64,000 nucleotides of DNA from Mesorhizobium shangrilense (GCF_028826155.1 NZ_JAQGPN010000001.1:620001-684000); one strand, 5' to 3'. Positions 1 to 9,153 are shown, counted from the stretch's first letter. Notes: a model not told the origin generated them from the letters alone. Numbers and translations are program-made.

Positions 1-3000
1 CGTCGCGCCCTGGGGCACCTGTTCGGTGAAGTCGAAGCCGTTGAACGCGCCGCCACCGGAGTTGGTCAGCGTGATCGTGTAGGCCAGCACCTCGCCGGGC
101 TGCGCAACGCCGTCGGCGGCGATGCTCTCGCCCGTCAGCCGCTTCGTCACCGAAACCGCCGGAACCGGATCGGTCGGGGTCGTCACCGTCGACGGCGGGC
201 TCACCGGCGGTGTCAGGCCGGGCGGCGGCGTGCCGCTGGCGGTCGCCGTGTTGGTGACCGAGCCGGCGTCGATGTCGGCCTGCAGAGGCGTGTAGCTCGC
301 CGTGAAGGTGAAGCTCGCGCCCGGCGCCAGCGTCTGCGGGGCCTCAACGATGGTCACCAGCGGATCGGTGACGGTGACGCCGGTCAGCGTCACCGTGCCG
401 GTGTTGGTGACCAGGAACGCGTAGGCGATGGTCTCGCCCAGATCGAGCAGGTTGTCGCCGTCGAGGTCGTTGAGCGTGCCGGTCTTGACGAGGGTCAGGC
501 CGGGCGTCTGCTGCGGCGGCACCACCACCGTCGACGGCGGGCTGACCGGCGGCGTCAGGCCGGGCGGCGGGGTGCCGCTGGCGGTCGCCGTGTTGGTGAC
601 CGAGCCGGCGTCGATGTCGGCCTGCAGCGGCGTGTAGCTCGCCGTGAAGGTGAAGCTCGCCCCCGGCGCCAGCGTCTGCGGCGCTTCGTTGATGGTCACC
701 AGCGGATCGGAGACGGTGACGCCGGTCAGCGTCACGGTGCCGGTGTTGGTGACCAGGAATTCATAGGCGATGGTCTCGCCCAGATCGAGCAGGTTGTCGC
801 CGTCGAGGTCGTTGAGTGTGCCGGTCTTGAGGATGGTCAGCGCCGGCGTCTGCTGCGGCGGCACCACCGCCGTCGACGGCGGGCTGACCGGCGGCGTCAG
901 CCCGGGCGGCGGCGTGCCGGTGGCGGTCGCCGTATTGGTGACCTGGCCGGCGTCGATGTCGGCCTGCAGAGGCGTGTAGCTCGCCGTGAAGGTGAAGCTT
1001 GCGCCCGGCGCCAGCGTCTGCGGGGCCTCAACGATGGTCACCAGCGGGTCGGTGACGGTGACGCCGGTCAGCGTCACGGTGCCGGTGTTGGTGACCAGGA
1101 ACGCATAGGCGATGGTCTCGCCGAGATCGAGCAGGTTGTCGCCGTCGAGGTCGTTGAGCGTGCCGGTCTTGACGAGGGTCAGGCCGGGCGTCTGCTGCGG
1201 CGGCACCACCACCGTCGACGGCGGGCTGACCGGCGGCGTCAGGCCGGGCGGCGGCGTGCCGGTGGCGGTCGCCGTGTTGGTGACCTGGCCGGCGTCGATG
1301 TCGGCCTGCAGAGGCGTGTAGCTCGCCGTGAAGGTGAAGCTTGCGCCCGGCGCCAGCGTCTGCGGGGCCTCAACGATGGTCACCAGCGGGTCGGTGACGG
1401 TGACGCCGGTCAGCGTCACCGTGCCGGTGTTGGTGACCAGGAACGCATAGGCGATGGTCTCGCCGAGATCGAGCAGGTTGTCGCCGTCGAGGTCGTTGAG
1501 CGTGCCGGTCTTGACGAGGGTCAGGCCGGGCGTCTGCTGCGGCGGCACCACCACCGTCGACGGCGGGCTGACCGGCGGCGTCAGGCCGGGCGGCGGGGTG
1601 CCGGTGGCGGTCGCCGTGTTGGTGACCGAGCCGGCGTCGATGTCGGCCTGGAGAGGCGTGTAGCTCGCCGTGAAGGTGAAGCTTGCGCCCGGCGCCAGCG
1701 TCTGCGGGGCCTCAACGATGGTCACCAGCGGATCGGTGACGGTGACGCCGGTCAGCGTCACCGTGCCGGTGTTGGTGACCAGGAACGCATAGGCGATGGT
1801 CTCGCCGAGATCGAGCAGGTTGTCGCCGTCGAGGTCGTTGAGCGTGCCGGTCTTGACGAGGGTCAGGCCGGGCGTCTGCTGCGGCGGCACCACCGCCGTC
1901 GACGGCGGGCTGACCGGCGGCGTCAGGCCGGGCGGCGGCGTGCCGCTGGCGGTCGCCGTGTTGGTGACCGAGCCGGCGTCGATGTCGGCCTGGAGAGGCG
2001 TGTAGCTCGCCGTGAAGGTGAAGCTTGCGCCCGGCGCCAGCGTCTGCGGGGCCTCAACGATGGTCACCAGCGGATCGGCGACGGTGACGCCGGTCAGCGT
2101 CACGTTGCCGGTGTTGGTGACCAGGAATTCGTAGGCGATGGTCTCGCCCAGATCGAGCAGGTTGTCGCCGTCGAGGTCGTTGAGCGTGCCGGTCTTGACG
2201 AGGGTCAGGCCGGGCGTCTGCTGCGGCGGCACCACCACCGTCGACGGCGGGCTGACCGGCGGCGTCAGGCCGGGCGGCGGCGTGCCGGTGGCGGTCGCCG
2301 TGTTGGTGACCTGGCCGGCGTCGATGTCGGCCTGCAGAGGCGTGTAGCTCGCCGTGAAGGTGAAGCTTGCGCCCGGCGCCAGCGTCTGCGGGGCCTCAAC
2401 GATGGTCACCAGCGGGTCGGTGACGGTGACACCGGTCAGCGTCACCGTGCCGGTGTTGGTGACCAGGAACGCATAGGCGATGGTCTCGCCCAGATCGAGC
2501 AGCCCGTCGCCGTCGAGGTCGTTCAGCGTGCCGGTCTTGAGGATGGTCAGCGCCGGCGTCTGCTGCGGCGGCACCACCGCCGTCGACGGCGGGCTTGTCG
2601 GCGGCGTCAGCCCGGGCGGCGGCGTGCCGGTGGCGGTCGCCGTGTTGGTGACGGAGCCGGCGTCGATGTCGGCCTGCAGCGGCGTGTAGTTCGCCGTGAA
2701 GGTGAAGCTCGCGCCCGGCGCCAGCGTCTGCGGGGCCTCAACGATGGTCACCAGCGGGTCGGTGACGGTGACACCGGTCAGCGTCACCGTGCCGGTGTTG
2801 GTGACCAGGAACGCATAGGAGATGGTCTCGCCCAGATCGAGCAGCCCGTCGCCGTCGAGGTCGTTGAGCGTGCCGGTCTTGAGGATGGTCAGCGCCGGCG
2901 TCTGCTGCGGCGGCACCACCGCCGTCGACGGCGGGCTCACCGGCGGCGTCAGCCCGGGCGGCGGCGTGCCGGTGGCGGTCGCCGTGTTGGTGACCGAGCC

Positions 3001-4395
3001 GGCGTCGATGTCGGCCTGCACCGGCGTGTAGTTCGCCGTGAAGGTGAAGCTTGCGCCCGGCGCCAGCGTCTGCGGGGCCTCGACGATCGTCACCAGCGGA
3101 TCGGTGACGGTGACACCGGTCAGCGTCACCGTGCCGGTGTTGGTGACCAGGAACGAGTAGGAGATGGTCTCGCCGAGATCGAGCAGCCCGTCGCCGTCGA
3201 GATCGTTGAGCGTGCCGGTCTTGAGGATGGTCAGGCCGGGTATCGCATCCGTGATCGTCCACACAGCCTGGGCGTGCGCCGGCGCACCGCAGGATTCCGT
3301 GGACAGCACGAAATAGTCATCCGGGCTCGGCCGGATCTGAAAGGTGACCGTCTCGTCGCCTTCAACGATCGCGTCAGCCAGGGCCGAAACGGTTATCGGA
3401 AATTCATCCCCGTCATAGTTTCCGGCAGGAATGTGGACGACCAGCGAGGTGCTGTTGGCCGGTACCGTCTGGTAGTCCGTGCCCAGCGTCGCAGTTCCCC
3501 CGGTCACATCGACCAGAACGTTCATGCCGCCGGCAGGGACCGTCCCAAGGATGCGCACTGCAGGCAGATCGACGGTTTCGCCTTCCTGCGTCTTGAACTG
3601 CGCGTCGGTGAAATCGACGAAGGAACGCAGTTCCACCTGGATCGAGTCGAGGAAGTTGCCTTCCGTGGCTCCGCCGGCGCTGCTGACGGCCTCGAAACCG
3701 AGGTTCGTCGTCCCGGTGGCGCCCGTATAGGCGAAGGCGCCGCTGTAGTCGCGCCAGCCATCCGGGCCGGCCGCTGATGTCGCCGTACCTTGGCCGGCAA
3801 CCGACCCAACGAGGCCGCCCGCGCCCGTGTTAGTGGTCTGCACCCGCTTGATGACCTGGCTGCCGACGAGAAAATTCATCACGTCGTGGGTCGTGGCGCT
3901 TCCGCGCCCACGATGGCTGAATCGCCAGCCGACCGTTTCTCCCTGCACGAGGCAGACGTTCTGCGAAATTCGCGAGAGCTGCTTGGCGTTCAGCTCGGCC
4001 AGTTGGGTGCCTTCGCGCGCGTTGACGCCCTGCCGGGGCGTCTTCCAGGTCTCGATCAAGGCCCCTCTGTTGGGATTCAGCGAGAAGCCGGTGCATCCGA
4101 CGTTCTCGGTGGCGTCGGATGGGTGGTTGGTCGTCCACCCCGGGACCTGAGCTTCCGCGATATACAACCGGCAGCCAGCCACCCCCATGTTCGGCTGCTC
4201 GAAACCCAGATTGATGAATGTGCGCTGCAACTGCTGCGCGACCGCCGCTCCCGGCAGAGACAGCGAGGCTATCGAGGTGGCGGCGATCAGTCCGAAGGCA
4301 GCCGATCTCGCCGATGCGGCGCGCACGAGATTCGAGCACCGATCGAGCGCGCGAAGAAATTGCCCGGACATCCGCCCCGGTTTCAAGATCTGCAT
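1..4395 (-). CDS. Large secreted/surface repeat protein (Calx-beta-like plus DUF11/DUF7507 repeats), partial
   Basis: The frame is open from ATG at 4395 to the left edge, so at least 1465 residues are encoded and the C-terminus lies outside the window. The N-terminus has a long basic stretch and then a hydrophobic signal-like segment ending near PGAAVAQQ (about residues 38-60). Residues ~60-270 look like a carbohydrate- or adhesion-type beta domain. Residues ~280-370 resemble Calx-beta (GTDYQTVPA, VEGDETVTFQI). Then come nine 114-residue repeats of the DUF11/DUF7507 conserved-repeat type (TGTLNDLDGDGLLDLGE, VTNTGTVTLTGVTVTDP) joined by proline-rich linkers, and a tenth, divergent DUF11-like domain (LTGESIAADGVAQPGEVLAY). 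Known members of such families are stalk or adhesin-like surface proteins. The acidic DxDGDGxxDxGE loop of each repeat resembles a calcium-binding loop (inference). No sortase or autotransporter end is visible because the gene is cut. Confidence 0.88.
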   Translation of the reverse strand, partial: MQILKPGRMSGQFLRALDRCSNLVRAASARSAAFGLIAATSIASLSLPGAAVAQQLQRTFINLGFEQPNMGVAGCRLYIAEAQVPGWTTNHPSDATENVGCTGFSLNPNRGALIETWKTPRQGVNAREGTQLAELNAKQLSRISQNVCLVQGETVGWRFSHRGRGSATTHDVMNFLVGSQVIKRVQTTNTGAGGLVGSVAGQGTATSAAGPDGWRDYSGAFAYTGATGTTNLGFEAVSSAGGATEGNFLDSIQVELRSFVDFTDAQFKTQEGETVDLPAVRILGTVPAGGMNVLVDVTGGTATLGTDYQTVPANSTSLVVHIPAGNYDGDEFPITVSALADAIVEGDETVTFQIRPSPDDYFVLSTESCGAPAHAQAVWTITDAIPGLTILKTGTLNDLDGDGLLDLGETISYSFLVTNTGTVTLTGVTVTDPLVTIVEAPQTLAPGASFTFTANYTPVQADIDAGSVTNTATATGTPPPGLTPPVSPPSTAVVPPQQTPALTILKTGTLNDLDGDGLLDLGETISYAFLVTNTGTVTLTGVTVTDPLVTIVEAPQTLAPGASFTFTANYTPLQADIDAGSVTNTATATGTPPPGLTPPTSPPSTAVVPPQQTPALTILKTGTLNDLDGDGLLDLGETIAYAFLVTNTGTVTLTGVTVTDPLVTIVEAPQTLAPGASFTFTASYTPLQADIDAGQVTNTATATGTPPPGLTPPVSPPSTVVVPPQQTPGLTLVKTGTLNDLDGDNLLDLGETIAYEFLVTNTGNVTLTGVTVADPLVTIVEAPQTLAPGASFTFTASYTPLQADIDAGSVTNTATASGTPPPGLTPPVSPPSTAVVPPQQTPGLTLVKTGTLNDLDGDNLLDLGETIAYAFLVTNTGTVTLTGVTVTDPLVTIVEAPQTLAPGASFTFTASYTPLQADIDAGSVTNTATATGTPPPGLTPPVSPPSTVVVPPQQTPGLTLVKTGTLNDLDGDNLLDLGETIAYAFLVTNTGTVTLTGVTVTDPLVTIVEAPQTLAPGASFTFTASYTPLQADIDAGQVTNTATATGTPPPGLTPPVSPPSTVVVPPQQTPGLTLVKTGTLNDLDGDNLLDLGETIAYAFLVTNTGTVTLTGVTVTDPLVTIVEAPQTLAPGASFTFTASYTPLQADIDAGQVTNTATATGTPPPGLTPPVSPPSTAVVPPQQTPALTILKTGTLNDLDGDNLLDLGETIAYEFLVTNTGTVTLTGVTVSDPLVTINEAPQTLAPGASFTFTASYTPLQADIDAGSVTNTATASGTPPPGLTPPVSPPSTVVVPPQQTPGLTLVKTGTLNDLDGDNLLDLGETIAYAFLVTNTGTVTLTGVTVTDPLVTIVEAPQTLAPGASFTFTASYTPLQADIDAGSVTNTATASGTPPPGLTPPVSPPSTVTTPTDPVPAVSVTKRLTGESIAADGVAQPGEVLAYTITLTNSGGGAFNGFDFTEQVPQGAT
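157..3234 (-). repeat. Nine tandem 342-bp coding repeats (114 aa each)
   Basis: Nine consecutive 342-bp units are in frame with the large surface protein and nearly identical at DNA level. Units 1-3 (right end, nearest the N-terminus) encode LTILKTG with GDGLLDL. Units 4-7 and 9 encode LTLVKTG with GDNLLDL. Unit 8 is mosaic, with ILK plus GDN. Linkers are proline-rich. Unit boundaries are set by periodicity, so the start phase is arbitrary. Confidence 0.95.
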
Positions 4396-4398
4396 GAC

Positions 4399-4428
4399 TG
4401 CCCCTCGCAGGCGCGATCACGAGGGGCA
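4399..4428 (-). promoter_or_regulatory. Inverted repeat covering the ribosome binding site of the large repeat protein
   Basis: A perfect 9-bp inverted repeat (TGCCCCTCG / CGAGGGGCA) with a 12-nt loop ends three bases before the ATG at 4395. On the transcribed strand the downstream arm contains the only purine-rich Shine-Dalgarno-like sequence (GAGGGG). A hairpin in the mRNA would therefore hide the ribosome binding site. The pairing is visible in the sequence; a regulatory role is inference. Confidence 0.5.
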
Positions 4429-4576
4429 GGCGCCTGTTTTCAGGACCTGGCCGCCGATCCGCCGTAACGACTCCGCATTGGATTTCTGCAGCGACGGACA
4501 GCACGTTTCTGTCGGATGATCTTTCAGCTTGTGTCGGCGCGTTTCAGAATAGTGAGGCAAACCGCAACTGGTCGCC

Positions 4577-5488
4577 CTACTCCCGCGCAGTATGCCGCAA
4601 GCGCGCCGGCGTCAGTCCACGATGCCTTCGCATCGTCGAGGTGAGATGGCTCTGGCTGGAGAACCCGCTTTGGTACGCGATCTCTGCTATCGTCGCGTCA
4701 CTTTGCGCGAGCAGATGCGCAGCATGGTCGAGGCGCAGCTCGGTCAGGTATTCGTGCGGGCGCACACCGAAGGTCCTGGCGAAGGCCTGGATGAAGTGGC
4801 TTGGCGAGAGCTGGCATTCCGCAGCCAGTTCCGCGACGGTGACCCTGGCAGCGAAGTTCGCCGAAAGGTACTCGCGCGCGCGGCGTTTGTTCAGCGGCGA
4901 AAGCCCGCCGCTGCCTCCGTACTTTTGGCCGACCGTTTCCGTGAAATTCCTGAGCAGGTGGACGCCGAACAGCGTGATCAGCGAATCGACGTAGAATGCA
5001 TTGAACGTCCCGGTGAGAAGCTCGGCCTTGAGCAGCTTGGCCATATGCAGCGCCCAGGGATCGACGATCCTTGACTGCGGCGCCCACAGTTCCGTCGAGC
5101 GACTGCGCTCCTGCGCCGCGAGCTCCTCAAGGCTTTCCCGGGTGATGACGACCGTCAGGCTTTCCCGCCACGTCTCCCATGAGGCTGCGCCCTCCACACC
5201 GGCCGGCACGATGCCGATCGTACCGGCGGTGGCCTCGAACGGGCGCATCCTTTCGCCATTCAGAGCGGCCGCGCCGCGGGTTACGCTCGAGAGGAAGACA
5301 GTGACGTAGTGGTCTTCGGCGACGAAGGACTCGTTGCTCGGCGGCCGGTTGGAATGGATGACGCCGCCACGAAATGTCGTCGCCCGCTGGGGGCTGAAGT
5401 CGGGAAGGAAGGCCAGCACATCGCCACGGGTAGTCTCTCGCGGCTCTCCCGGCTGGCCGAAGCCGTCAGTCGCCAAGGCGTGGTCCAT
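4577..5488 (-). CDS. AraC family transcriptional regulator
   Basis: This is a DNA-binding regulator with an N-terminal AraC_binding_2-like sensing half (through about residue 200) and a C-terminal double helix-turn-helix (VTVAELAAECQLSPSHF; then ATIAEIAYQSGFSSQSHLT), the classic AraC/XylS signature. The start is uncertain. The frame is open to 5593 (GTG), but the added 35 residues include 12 serines from a microsatellite and an Arg-rich stretch that does not look like protein. ATG at 5536 follows the serine run. ATG at 5488 has a G-rich sequence about 10 nt upstream and is chosen here. The gene is divergent from nothing obvious and its target is not visible; the surface-protein gene downstream is on the same strand, 181 bp away. 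Confidence 0.85.
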   Translation of the reverse strand: MDHALATDGFGQPGEPRETTRGDVLAFLPDFSPQRATTFRGGVIHSNRPPSNESFVAEDHYVTVFLSSVTRGAAALNGERMRPFEATAGTIGIVPAGVEGAASWETWRESLTVVITRESLEELAAQERSRSTELWAPQSRIVDPWALHMAKLLKAELLTGTFNAFYVDSLITLFGVHLLRNFTETVGQKYGGSGGLSPLNKRRAREYLSANFAARVTVAELAAECQLSPSHFIQAFARTFGVRPHEYLTELRLDHAAHLLAQSDATIAEIAYQSGFSSQSHLTSTMRRHRGLTPARLRHTARE

Positions 5489-5543
5489 CACCGGCCGCCC
5501 CCGAGCGCGGAGGCGCCGGCTGGATGCTGTATCCATCCGGAAA

Positions 5544-5578
5544 GAGGAGGAGGAGGAGGAGGAGGAGGAGGAGGAGGA
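5544..5578 (-). repeat. Trinucleotide microsatellite (TCC)n / (GGA)n
   Basis: An uninterrupted trinucleotide run of 35 bp (about 11.7 units). On the minus strand it lies just upstream of, or inside, the 5' end of the AraC regulator gene and would encode 12 serines if the GTG at 5593 is used. Copy-number changes would not shift the frame but could change leader length. Confidence 0.9.
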
Positions 5579-5593
5579 TGCTGCCTTCCCCAC

Positions 5594-6278
5594 CTTCTGC
5601 CGACGCGGCCGGCCTTGTGCGGACGCGGAGACCGAAACGCGAAAATATTACACTGCAACTGCAAATTTCCTGGGACTTGATGCACTCGAAGAGCTGTAGC
5701 TGTCGCCTACAGCGGCCGCGACGGTTTCCGCGCGGGGCGCACCTGCCCGAGCGCCGAAGAAAGGCGCAAGCGGACATCCAGGAAACGACCGTGAAGTAAT
5801 CCGGTGGTGCTACCGCGTGAGGACAGGCGCTTTGGCCTGGACGGAAGGCTTACCGCATGTCGGAACCGCCAACACCATGGACGGCGCAAGTCCGCTCGAA
5901 CAGGATTTCTGGGAAGATTTGCATCGAAACTCGCCGTTCGCCGACAGCCCTCCCGTGTGCGCGCGCATTCGAGCACCTGGGATGCCTTTTCGTGCGCTCG
6001 TCTACGGGGCGACTCTGCAAGTTTCAAGTCGCCTCAATCCGGAACGTGCACGCAACATGCGACGTTCGGGCGTGGAGGCGCCGCCGCGAACAGGCGTAGC
6101 TCTTCGAATGGTCCGCCCAATGCGTCGCCGGCGAAGACGAACGCGGGGACGGAGGCAGCCAGCCCCATCCCACTGGTTCCTCCATCCTGGCGACAATGCA
6201 GCGACCCAACTTTAGCGAGCGTTCCGCACGTCCATTCGCACCCGGCCCCCGACCTCCTGCCGCTCTCCCAGGTTGACC
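5594..6278. other. 685-bp region with no convincing gene
   Basis: Open frames exist on both strands (for example 5817-6215 on the plus strand), but they are Arg/Pro/Ser-rich, have no recognisable domain and no good ribosome binding site. They look like chance frames in GC-rich DNA. A small inverted repeat (GCTGTAG 5693-5699 with CTACAGC 5707-5713) is present without a T-run. The region may hold the AraC promoter and a decayed gene; no identity can be supported. Confidence 0.5.
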
Positions 6279-7646
6279 TCAGGCGGCGTTCGCGACCCCG
6301 CGGAGGCGCGCGATCAGATCGGTGCTCAAATCGCCGTCCCGGAACGGCGCGGAGCCCAGCAGGTCCGCCAGGAAGGCGATATTGGTGGACACGCCCTCGA
6401 TGCGGATCTCCCCGAGCGCCCGGAGCATGCGGGCGATCGCGGCCGCCCTGTCGGGGCCGCGCGCGATCAGCTTGGCGATCATCGGATCGTAATAGGGCGT
6501 GATGCTGTCGCCGACGCGTATCGCGTGATCGATGCGCAGCGTTTCGTCGGTGGCGGGCCAGCGCAACTCGGCAATACGGCCCGGCGAAGGCAGGAAGTTC
6601 TTCTCGGGCCGCTCGGCATAGATACGGACTTCCAGTGCGTGCTGGGTGGGCCGGGGCAGTTGGGGTTGCGCCGCCAGGGCGCCTTCGGCCTGCCGGATCT
6701 GCCATTCGACCAGATCGACTCCGGTCACCATCTCGGTTGCCGGGTGCTCGACCTGGATCCGCGTGTTCATTTCCAGGAAGTAGAACGCCCTGCGTTCGAC
6801 GTCGTAGATGAATTCGACCGTCCCCGCCCCGGCGTATCGGACCGACGCAGCCAGGCCTACAGCCGCCGTCTGCATCGCCGCGCGAATTTCGGGCGCAAGA
6901 TCGGGGGCTGGAGCTTCCTCGATCACCTTTTGATACCGTCGCTGGACCGAGCAGTCGCGGTCGAACAAATGCACCGCGCTGCCGTCGCCGAAGCCGAATA
7001 CCTGCACCTCGACGTGGCGAGCGCGCGCCACGAAGCGTTCAAGATACACGGTGCCGTCGCCGAAGGACCGCTCGGCCATCGACTGGGTCGAGGCCACAAC
7101 CCCGGCAAGAGTTTCGGGTCGGTCGACAAGGCGCATGCCGATTCCGCCCCCGCCGCAGGCAGCCTTGACGAGCAGTGGGTAACCCACCTCTTCAGCCGCG
7201 GCGGCGCACGCGTCTGTTGCCCCGACTGCGAACCGCGGGCTTCCGGGGAGAACGGGAACCCCCGCCTCGCGCGCGATGCTGCGCGCCCGATCCTTGTCGC
7301 CCATACTTGCTATGGTCCCAGCGTCGGGCCCGATCCAGATAAGCCCGGCATCAGATACTGCACGGGCGAATTCGGGCGATTCGGCCAGGAAGCCGTAGCC
7401 CGGGTGGATGGCCTGCGCGCCTGTCGTCAGCGCCGCTTCGATGATCCTGTCCGCCCGCAGATAGCTATCGCGGGCCATGGCCGGGCCGATGGCGACCGCT
7501 TCGTCCGCCGCCTCGACATGCGCCGCGCCCACATCGGCCTCCGAATGAACGGCCACCGTGGCGATGCCGAGGCGGCGGCAGGTCGCCATGATACGGCGGG
7601 CGATCTCGCCGCGGTTGGCGACAAGCAGCTTGGTGATCTCGGTCAT
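6279..7646 (-). CDS. Biotin carboxylase subunit of an acyl-CoA carboxylase
   Basis: Catalyses ATP-dependent carboxylation of the biotin on a carrier protein. 455 residues, the usual length of an AccC-type subunit without a fused biotin domain. Visible are the N-terminal biotin-carboxylase motif (LLVANRGEIARRI, residues 7-19), HPGYGFLAES (81-90), the ATP-grasp glycine loop (KAACGGGGIGM, 161-171) and the catalytic EMNTRIQVEHPATE block. The glycine loop has Ile where most family members have Arg. Good Shine-Dalgarno (AAAGGACG) before ATG 7646. It lies 34 bp downstream of the permease gene, probably in one transcript. The matching carrier is most likely the small BCCP at 14659-14880. AccC of fatty-acid synthesis is normally paired with accB, which is absent here. 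Confidence 0.92.
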   Translation of the reverse strand: MTEITKLLVANRGEIARRIMATCRRLGIATVAVHSEADVGAAHVEAADEAVAIGPAMARDSYLRADRIIEAALTTGAQAIHPGYGFLAESPEFARAVSDAGLIWIGPDAGTIASMGDKDRARSIAREAGVPVLPGSPRFAVGATDACAAAAEEVGYPLLVKAACGGGGIGMRLVDRPETLAGVVASTQSMAERSFGDGTVYLERFVARARHVEVQVFGFGDGSAVHLFDRDCSVQRRYQKVIEEAPAPDLAPEIRAAMQTAAVGLAASVRYAGAGTVEFIYDVERRAFYFLEMNTRIQVEHPATEMVTGVDLVEWQIRQAEGALAAQPQLPRPTQHALEVRIYAERPEKNFLPSPGRIAELRWPATDETLRIDHAIRVGDSITPYYDPMIAKLIARGPDRAAAIARMLRALGEIRIEGVSTNIAFLADLLGSAPFRDGDLSTDLIARLRGVANAA

Positions 7647-7680
7647 GCTACGTCCTTTCTGGTCTGGCCTGCCGCGTCGA

Positions 7681-8997
7681 TCACGATGCGATGCGGTCGA
7701 AGAGAGCTAGGAAAAGGCCGGCGATCAGGATGAAGGCCGGTGCGAAAAAGGCGTTGCGACCGCGAACAAGCTCGCGGCGTGGCACGGCGCTGACGGCGCT
7801 GGTCACGACAACGAGAAGGCTCGTCGACGAGAGCATCGACGCGGCCCCCCAGCCCGCGAGGGCGGAGCCCAGCAGCGCGAGATCGCCGACGCCGGGATGG
7901 TGACCCACTGTCAGCGCCAGCATCAGCGACCCCGCAACGATGGGGTGGATGGTGAAGATCCCCAGGAGCAGCATCGCAGACGGAACGAGAAGCAGTATCA
8001 ACGGGCCAGGCAAACCGCCCAGCCCGAGTAGGCCGACCACTTCGGCCATGGAGGGACTGTCGCGCAGGACAAGTCCCAAAAGGAACGCCAGCGCCACGAC
8101 CGCGACATCGCCCCCGAGCCGCTGTGTCCGCAGGATCGTTTCGCGCACAACCGCCATCGAGCGCCCGGGAACGGCGGGAAGACCGCCTTCGCCGGCCGCC
8201 ACCAGGAGCAGGCACAGCAGCGGAATGGCCAGACAGGCGGACTGCAGCGTGGAGAAACCGCCCCAGACGCGGAACAGGACGACCAGCGCCCCCGAGGCCA
8301 GGACCAGGGGAACGAAACCGCCCAACGCGCGCAGCGCCTGCCACGCCTGGCCGAAAGCGGATGGTCCGCCGCGCGCCAGCAGGAACAGGACCAGTCCCAG
8401 GAGGGACAAGGCGAACCCGGTTCCCATCGCAGCCCACAAGGGAACACCGGGAAAGAACGACGTGACAACCGCCATCGCCACGAAGAACGGTGACCAGACA
8501 AGCGCCAGCGCTACGCCGGTGACGGCGGCGATCACCTCGTCGCGCCTCTGCCGTGGGTCCGCCGTTTCGTCGAACAGGGGCGACAGCAGGGCAATGGCGC
8601 CAACGGTCGTGGCCGGCGCGAGAAAGGCCGTGCCGATTGCAAACCAGGTCGGCCGGGCCGCGCGCGGCTGAGCGCCAAGCAATTTTCGGAAGCGCAGAAC
8701 CTGGGGGCTGGATTCGGCGGCCGTGCGCAGCAGTTGGGTTGACGGAATGAAGGCGGCGAAAACGGATGTCGAGGCGAACGTCGCCATCAGGTCGCCCAGC
8801 CGACGGTCATGCGCGGCGACAGCGACCGCCAGGGCCATGACTGCAAGGGTGAACACGCGGTCCGCCCGGGGAGCAGTCATTACCCCGAAGACAATGTAGA
8901 TGGCGAAAGCCCCGCCTATGACCAAAGCGAGCTCCGCCATTCCGGTAACGAGATGTAGCAGGACCAGGGGCCAGATCAGGAAGAGCAGGTTTCCCAT
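7681..8997 (-). CDS. Polytopic membrane protein, putative permease of unrecognised family
   Basis: 438 residues with about 10-12 hydrophobic segments spread over the whole length (for example LLFLIWPLVLLHLVTGM at the N-terminus and AFILIAGLFLALFD at the C-terminus). It is an inner-membrane protein, probably a transporter. It lies between the GntR regulator and the biotin carboxylase on the same strand, so it may move the substrate or product of the carboxylase pathway. I looked for the beta subunit of sodium-pumping decarboxylases because of the neighbours, but did not recognise its conserved motifs. Start ATG 8997 is the first Met; its ribosome binding site is weak (GGGCGGG). Confidence 0.7.
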   Translation of the reverse strand: MGNLLFLIWPLVLLHLVTGMAELALVIGGAFAIYIVFGVMTAPRADRVFTLAVMALAVAVAAHDRRLGDLMATFASTSVFAAFIPSTQLLRTAAESSPQVLRFRKLLGAQPRAARPTWFAIGTAFLAPATTVGAIALLSPLFDETADPRQRRDEVIAAVTGVALALVWSPFFVAMAVVTSFFPGVPLWAAMGTGFALSLLGLVLFLLARGGPSAFGQAWQALRALGGFVPLVLASGALVVLFRVWGGFSTLQSACLAIPLLCLLLVAAGEGGLPAVPGRSMAVVRETILRTQRLGGDVAVVALAFLLGLVLRDSPSMAEVVGLLGLGGLPGPLILLLVPSAMLLLGIFTIHPIVAGSLMLALTVGHHPGVGDLALLGSALAGWGAASMLSSTSLLVVVTSAVSAVPRRELVRGRNAFFAPAFILIAGLFLALFDRIAS

Positions 8998-9153
8998 GCT
9001 CGATCAGACCCGCCCAGAACGGTGCGGACGCGTGCGAGTTGCTCCGCCCGTTTGGACGCTTGGGGCAAGATCCGTTCTCCGCTCTCGAGCTCGCTGCCGC
9101 GGCATGGTTTCGACCCTTAGCAGTGCCGGATTCAGACAGAGTGGTGATCTGCC

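Noticed and set aside
428..3031. A series of 69-residue plus-strand frames repeated every 342 bp
   Set aside because: They are antisense shadows of the tandem repeats of the minus-strand surface protein; the sense strand gives the DUF11-type domain.
1..3234. CRISPR array
   Set aside because: The repeats are 342 bp, coding, directly adjacent and without unique spacers.
2738..3262. 174-residue minus-strand frame rich in Arg, His and Asp
   Set aside because: It is the same repeats read in the wrong frame; the real frame runs without a stop from 4395 to the left edge.
5309..5799. Plus- and minus-strand frames encoding poly-Gly, poly-Glu, poly-Arg, poly-Pro or poly-Leu
   Set aside because: All result from reading the trinucleotide microsatellite in different frames.
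7681..8997. Beta subunit of a sodium-pumping biotin decarboxylase
   Set aside because: Suggested by the biotin neighbours and the many membrane segments, but the conserved motifs of that family were not found and a biotin carboxylase is encoded, which decarboxylases do not need.
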